From contig JAXGXF010000012.1 of the NCBI GenBank assembly GCA_040772885.1, forward strand, positions 3,557 to 67,556: a stretch of 64,000 bases of DNA, given 5' to 3'. Positions 60,330 to 64,000 of this stretch are shown piece by piece (the first letter of the stretch is position 1; each line of letters opens with the position of its first letter). The notes under the pieces are model-generated. The model saw only the letters and a list, made by a program, of their open reading frames with translations. It was not told where the DNA came from and did not search any database. The translations under genes and the position numbers were made by a program. This stretch comes from Pullichristensenella sp002068815 (GTDB taxonomy: Bacteria; Bacillota; Clostridia; Christensenellales; Aristaeellaceae).

Positions 60330-61292
60330 TCAGTATCCGACCTTCTCCCAGCTCTCGAACGGCGCGGCGATCTCGTCGGAGACGAGCACCTGCGTCTTCA
60401 TCAGCTGCAGCATCGAGCTGGGCACCTGCGGGCACACCGGGCCGTGCAGCACGAGCCGCGAGGTCATCCGCTGCCACGAGGAGAACGTGTTGTTCGTAAG
60501 CAGCGCGTGCACCTCCATCCGCTCGCGCGACCGAAGCACGTCGACCGGCCCGATCGTCGCGGCCTTCGGCGGCACGTCCGCGATGTAGCCCGACTGCCCG
60601 AACACGCCGTGCAGCGAGTTCTGCGCGACCGTCAGCGGGTGCAGCGTGATGATGCGCGCCTCCTGCTGCAGATACTCCTCCATGCTCGAGACCTGCATGA
60701 AGTCGTCCACCGGGTCGATGAACGCCATATGGCCGGTCCAGCCGGGCGACGAGCTGCAGAAGTCCGCGCCGCCGTCGCCGGTGTCCGCGATCAGCTTCGA
60801 ATAATACGAGATGTTCTGATTCGTCGGATAGTGGACGTTTTTGAGCGGCATCCGGAGTTCCTCGTCGATCTGCGCCCAGAAATACTTCAGCATCGAGTGC
60901 GCGAACCCCGCCTTGTAGGTCTCCGGCGCGATGTTGTCCTGGTCGTCGGCCCACTCGTCCATCGCGAACAGGTGGACGTTGCGGCAGTTGACGCGGTGGT
61001 AGTTGATCAGCTGCGCGACCGGTATGTACGTCTCCGGCTCGGGGTTTCCGAGGATCAGCGTGCACCGCTTGTCGAGCTCGTCGGACCTCCGGATGCGCTC
61101 GAACAAGGTCGCGATCAGCACCGGGTGCGGGTTCATCATCACCTTGATGTTGAAGTCCGGGTTCGGGTGCTTCTCCAAATCCTTTCCGCTGATCTTGCGC
61201 AGCTTTTCGCAGAGTTCACGGTCCTTGAACGGCACGTAGTCTCCGCACCGGAATGCGAAGTCGGTCGGTGGATCGAAGAAAAACGGGTTCAT
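60330..61292 (-). CDS. Divergent glucosamine-6-phosphate isomerase/deaminase-like protein
   Basis: A 320-aa NagB-superfamily protein, longer than ordinary NagB (about 265 aa). It keeps HLFAMDEWADD (catalytic-site Asp) and GWTGHMAFIDP (ring-opening His). The Asp before that Gly-His in true NagB is Thr here, and the N-terminal phosphate loop differs (NPHPVLIATLFERI). It may deaminate or isomerise an amino-sugar phosphate or act on a different sugar phosphate. The ATG overlaps the nagA stop (ATGA). Last gene of the operon ceramidase-like, nagA, nagB-like. Confidence 0.82.
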   Translation of the reverse strand: MNPFFFDPPTDFAFRCGDYVPFKDRELCEKLRKISGKDLEKHPNPDFNIKVMMNPHPVLIATLFERIRRSDELDKRCTLILGNPEPETYIPVAQLINYHRVNCRNVHLFAMDEWADDQDNIAPETYKAGFAHSMLKYFWAQIDEELRMPLKNVHYPTNQNISYYSKLIADTGDGGADFCSSSPGWTGHMAFIDPVDDFMQVSSMEEYLQQEARIITLHPLTVAQNSLHGVFGQSGYIADVPPKAATIGPVDVLRSRERMEVHALLTNNTFSSWQRMTSRLVLHGPVCPQVPSSMLQLMKTQVLVSDEIAAPFESWEKVGY

Positions 61293-62419
61293 GATACTAT
61301 CTCCCCTTTCAAGATGACGCCTTCGACGTTCATCCAGTTGTCGACAATTGCGCAGTCGGCGTCGAAGCCTATGCGGAGCTCGCCCTTCGCCCGGAGCCCC
61401 AGCGCCTCGGCGGGGTTCCGGGACGCGTATCGGAACGCGTCGACGATCGAGCAGCCGGTGTGCACCATCATGTTCCGGCACGCGACGTCCAGCGTCAGCT
61501 TCGAGCCGGCGATCTCGCCCTCGAAGTCGAAGTTGATGTCGTCCGCGCCGTCGTATCCCGGCGGCACCGGCCCGTCGAACACGCACGCGTCCGAGATCAG
61601 CACGATCCGCCTCTCGCCCTTGATCTTCTTGACGAGCCTAAGCATGTAGGGCGCGACGTGTATGCCCATTCTGTCGACGATCAGCTCCGCGAAGATGTCG
61701 TCGCGGAAGTTGACCACCTCGTCGACGCAGACGCCCCGGCACTCCGGGTACTTCGGCAGGTCGCCGGTCGCGTTCGTGTGGTGCGTGCCGATCTTCAATC
61801 CCAGCGGAATCAGCCGCTCGATCTGCTCCGGCGACGCCTCGCTGTGCGCGACCGTGAACGCGATGCCCGGGATCGCCGCCGCGACGTCCTCGCAGAACTC
61901 CGCGATCCCCTCGCGCTCCGGGGCGACCGCCCACGCGCGCGCCATGTCCCTCGCCGCTTCGACGATCTCCATGTAGTCCTCGCGGCGGATCGGCCCCCTC
62001 CACGGGTTGTTCTCGCGGTCGCAGCCGAACTTCGGGTTCAGGTACGGGCCCTCCATGTACAGCCCGAGTATGTTCGGGCAGGCCGCCTCCCGGATTTTTT
62101 CCATCGCGCCGAGGTACTCGGGCTTCGTCATGTTGAAGTACAGAGCCGGAAGCACGCCCGTGACCCCATGCTCGAGCACGGTCCTCGCGCAGTACGCGGG
62201 GTCCTCGAAGAAGTACTTGCCGCCCGCCGCGTGCGTGTGCATGTCGATGAGCCCCGGCCCGACGAACTTCCCCCTCGCGTCGACGACCTCGCAGCCCGCG
62301 GGCACATCGACGTCCCTGCGCGCGCCGACGCCGACGATCTTCCCGCCGTCCGAGAGCAGCACCCCGTCCGGGATCAGGTGGTCCCGCATCACGAGCACCG
62401 CGTTGACAACCGCAAGCAT
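61289..62419 (-). CDS. nagA: N-acetylglucosamine-6-phosphate deacetylase
   Basis: A 376-aa TIM-barrel amidohydrolase removing acetate from GlcNAc-6-phosphate. Metal and substrate motifs: LIDMHTHAAGG, LYMEGPYLNPKFG (metal Glu), TVAHSEAS and GTHHTNATG (His ligands), and VLISDACVFDG (catalytic Asp). The N- and C-terminal beta-sandwich parts complete the fold. The ATG follows GGAGGG, 1 base after the stop of the ceramidase-like gene. With the divergent NagB it would feed amino sugars to glycolysis. Confidence 0.9.
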   Translation of the reverse strand: MLAVVNAVLVMRDHLIPDGVLLSDGGKIVGVGARRDVDVPAGCEVVDARGKFVGPGLIDMHTHAAGGKYFFEDPAYCARTVLEHGVTGVLPALYFNMTKPEYLGAMEKIREAACPNILGLYMEGPYLNPKFGCDRENNPWRGPIRREDYMEIVEAARDMARAWAVAPEREGIAEFCEDVAAAIPGIAFTVAHSEASPEQIERLIPLGLKIGTHHTNATGDLPKYPECRGVCVDEVVNFRDDIFAELIVDRMGIHVAPYMLRLVKKIKGERRIVLISDACVFDGPVPPGYDGADDINFDFEGEIAGSKLTLDVACRNMMVHTGCSIVDAFRYASRNPAEALGLRAKGELRIGFDADCAIVDNWMNVEGVILKGEIVS

Positions 62420-62420
62420 G

Positions 62421-63749
62421 CTATCCCTCCCAAAGCGTTCGAACCAGCTCCGCCTCCGCCTCGGCGATGCTCTCGGCGATGCCCAGCTTGAAGCTCGAGC
62501 TGCGCGCCTCGTAGCCGCCCTCCTCGTACGCCTCCCGCATCGGGAAATACCCCTCGTAGCCGTTCGAGATGCCCAGCACCATCTGCTGCGGGAACGGCGA
62601 ATTGGCCTTCACGCGCTGCCCGACCTCGGTGAACGCCTCCCCGGGGATCCCCGCGAGGCACAGCCCGCCGGCCGACAGCGCGGTCATATTCAACAGGAAA
62701 TTGTCCGGCGCGTCGGCGAGCGCGAGCATACGCGTCGCCTCGGCGACCAAGGTCGTGATGCCCATGCCCGTCTCCGGGATCAAATCGCCGCGCCCTGTCC
62801 TGTGCCACTCGACGTAGTCCTTCGCCAGCGGCAGTTGCTCCGGCCGCGCCTTGTTCGCCGGCGCCGGAAGCTGCGTTTCCGCGAAGCGCACGCCCCGCTC
62901 GGACTCGACCGTCCGCGCCTTCGTGTAGATGCCGAGCACCTCGCCGGCGATCGCCCGCCCCATGTGCGCGGTGTGCTCGTAGCCGCCGTTCGGGTCCCAG
63001 TCGGGCTTGAACACGTTCACGTGGTTCAGGTTTCCGGCCGCGCCGTTCAGGTACACGGCCTTCACGCCCGGGAGCGCCCCCTCGAGCGTGCGCACGACAA
63101 AGCCCGGATAGTCGGCCGAAAACAGCTCGACGCTCCCCATGCAGTCGCCGATCGTGTCCGGGTGCACCTGGAAGTTCACGAACAGTATCTCGTCCGCGCC
63201 CTCGCGCACGATCCGCGCGATCTTTAACTGGTAGTCCGGCTCCCCGACCGGCGCGACGATGTCCGGGTTCCCGTAGCCGGGGTTCGTCCGGGTCGAGCCG
63301 TCGCGCATCCGGAAGCGCCGTATGAAGCTGATCCCCTCGACACGCCCGTCGGCGGCGAGTATCCGCGCGTCCTTCAAATCGTCGAGCGCCGCCTGCGCCG
63401 CCTGCTCCATCAGCTTTTCGAGCCGCTGGTTGTAGCCGGGGTCCGGCTCGAACAGGCCGTCGTCGATCTCCGGCCCGGTGTGCGTGTGCGTGCACGTCAC
63501 GAACACCGCCGCGCGCGGAAGCCCGACGTTCTTCCCGATCCGCTCGCGCACCCCGTCGAGCGTCGCCTGCCGTATGCCGACCGCGTCGAGGCACAAGAGG
63601 ACGCACCGGCTCTCCCCGTCCGAAAACGCCGTCGCGCTCACAAAGAGCGGATCGAGCGTCCCCTTCGCCACGCGCGGCTCGTAATATCCCGTAATCGTTA
63701 TCCCAAGCGGCGGCGCAATCGGCAGCCGTGCAAATCCCGCCTTCAGCAT
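62421..63749 (-). CDS. Neutral/alkaline ceramidase-like amidase
   Basis: A 442-aa protein of the neutral-ceramidase N-terminal superfamily: KAGFARLPIAPPLGITITGY, VTCTHTHTGPE (zinc His), VNFQVHPDTIGD (second His) and LNGAAGNLNHVN. No signal peptide is present, and the C-terminal immunoglobulin-like domain of full ceramidases is missing, so it is cytoplasmic and may be an amidase for an N-acyl sugar or lipid. ATG 63749 is chosen over GTG 63758 because GAGG lies 8 bases upstream. Coupled to nagA. The tandem repeats begin 11 bases upstream. Confidence 0.85.
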   Translation of the reverse strand: MLKAGFARLPIAPPLGITITGYYEPRVAKGTLDPLFVSATAFSDGESRCVLLCLDAVGIRQATLDGVRERIGKNVGLPRAAVFVTCTHTHTGPEIDDGLFEPDPGYNQRLEKLMEQAAQAALDDLKDARILAADGRVEGISFIRRFRMRDGSTRTNPGYGNPDIVAPVGEPDYQLKIARIVREGADEILFVNFQVHPDTIGDCMGSVELFSADYPGFVVRTLEGALPGVKAVYLNGAAGNLNHVNVFKPDWDPNGGYEHTAHMGRAIAGEVLGIYTKARTVESERGVRFAETQLPAPANKARPEQLPLAKDYVEWHRTGRGDLIPETGMGITTLVAEATRMLALADAPDNFLLNMTALSAGGLCLAGIPGEAFTEVGQRVKANSPFPQQMVLGISNGYEGYFPMREAYEEGGYEARSSSFKLGIAESIAEAEAELVRTLWEG

Positions 63750-63760
63750 TTCATTCACCT

Positions 63761-64000
63761 CATTCGATCACCGGCGTGCGGTACCGTACCTCCGCCCGCC
63801 GGCACGAAAACCTTCGGTTTTCTGATCCTTCATTCGATCACCGGCGCGCGGTACCGTACCTCCGCCCGCCGGCACGAAAACCTCCGGTTTTCTGATCCTT
63901 CATTCGATCACCGACGTGCGGTACCGCACCCCCGCCCGCCGGCACGAAAACCTCCGGTTTTCTGATCCTTCATTCGATCACCGACGTGCGGTACCGCACC
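63761..64000. repeat. 70-bp tandem repeat array (3.4 units, continues past the window)
   Basis: Units start at 63761, 63831, 63901 and 63971 with CATTCGATCACCG. The 70-base period is exact and units differ by a few substitutions only. Each contains a short hairpin AAAACC-tyc-GGTTTT and a GGTACCG site. On the minus strand each unit contains an open stretch ending VIE-stop (TCGAATGA), like the 3' end of a gene, plus a GGAGG site. The unit may thus have arisen by duplication of a gene junction. The array runs right up to the start of the ceramidase-like gene. Confidence 0.93.

Noticed and set aside
63761..64000. CRISPR array
   Set aside because: The whole 70-base unit is repeated, so there are no unique spacers, and no cas genes are present.

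Overview
The window looks like chromosome of an anaerobic, spore-forming, high-GC member of the Clostridia, perhaps Christensenellales-like; the order is inference. The evidence is gerW and a DUF2953 neighbour, two CotH-type proteins, an NADH:rubredoxin-type oxidoreductase, ROK, LacI and TetR regulators beside ribose-type ABC transporters, and purine-rich Shine-Dalgarno sequences. By eye, base composition rises from roughly 50% GC in the first 3 kb, through a middle range up to about 17 kb, to about two-thirds GC or more after 18 kb. The left part may therefore be a more recent acquisition.

Layout. 1-3.3 kb: a frameshifted FGGY sugar kinase cut by the window edge, then a split transketolase. 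3.4-7.4 kb (minus): an operon of ROK regulator, creatinase-like M24 protein and M20 amidohydrolase. 7.5-13.1 kb (minus): a five-gene operon of dehydrogenase, ABC ATPase, two permeases and sugar-binding protein, behind a near-consensus promoter. 13.4-18.3 kb: a frameshifted CBM9-like gene, an orphan C-terminal fragment, an MDR dehydrogenase with a small leader ORF, a divergent ROK regulator, and a decayed IS630 element that cuts off a further gene. 18.3-19.7 kb: aspartokinase, with an 18-bp dyad inside its promoter.

20-30.6 kb (minus) is a cell-envelope block: CotH/lamin-tail protein, VTC-type polyphosphate polymerase domain, DUF4956 membrane protein and a second CotH/lamin-tail protein form one operon, next to an LTA-synthase-like enzyme and a DUF1385 protein. 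30.7-33.1 kb holds a PrsA-type foldase, gerW and a DUF2953 gene. 33.1-45.7 kb (minus) is a compact 12.5-kb phage-particle module: terminase, portal, scaffold, P22-like capsid, connectors, a short tail and lysis genes. It has no integrase, repressor, replication or maturation-protease gene, and its tape-measure-like protein is only 184 residues. A domesticated particle (gene-transfer-agent or bacteriocin-like) or a reduced prophage are both possible.

46-48 kb: an LCP cell-wall ligase and a YdcF-like protein. 48-52.8 kb: a LacI repressor divergent from an isomerase, amidohydrolase and epimerase-like operon, with a palindromic operator between -35 and -10. 52.9-56.2 kb: a rubredoxin-reductase-like flavoprotein with a thioesterase, and a TetR regulator with a cell-wall amidase. 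56.3-63.8 kb (minus): a second sugar ABC transporter and an amino-sugar operon (neutral-ceramidase-like, NagA, divergent NagB). The window ends in an array of 70-bp tandem repeats directly upstream of that operon.
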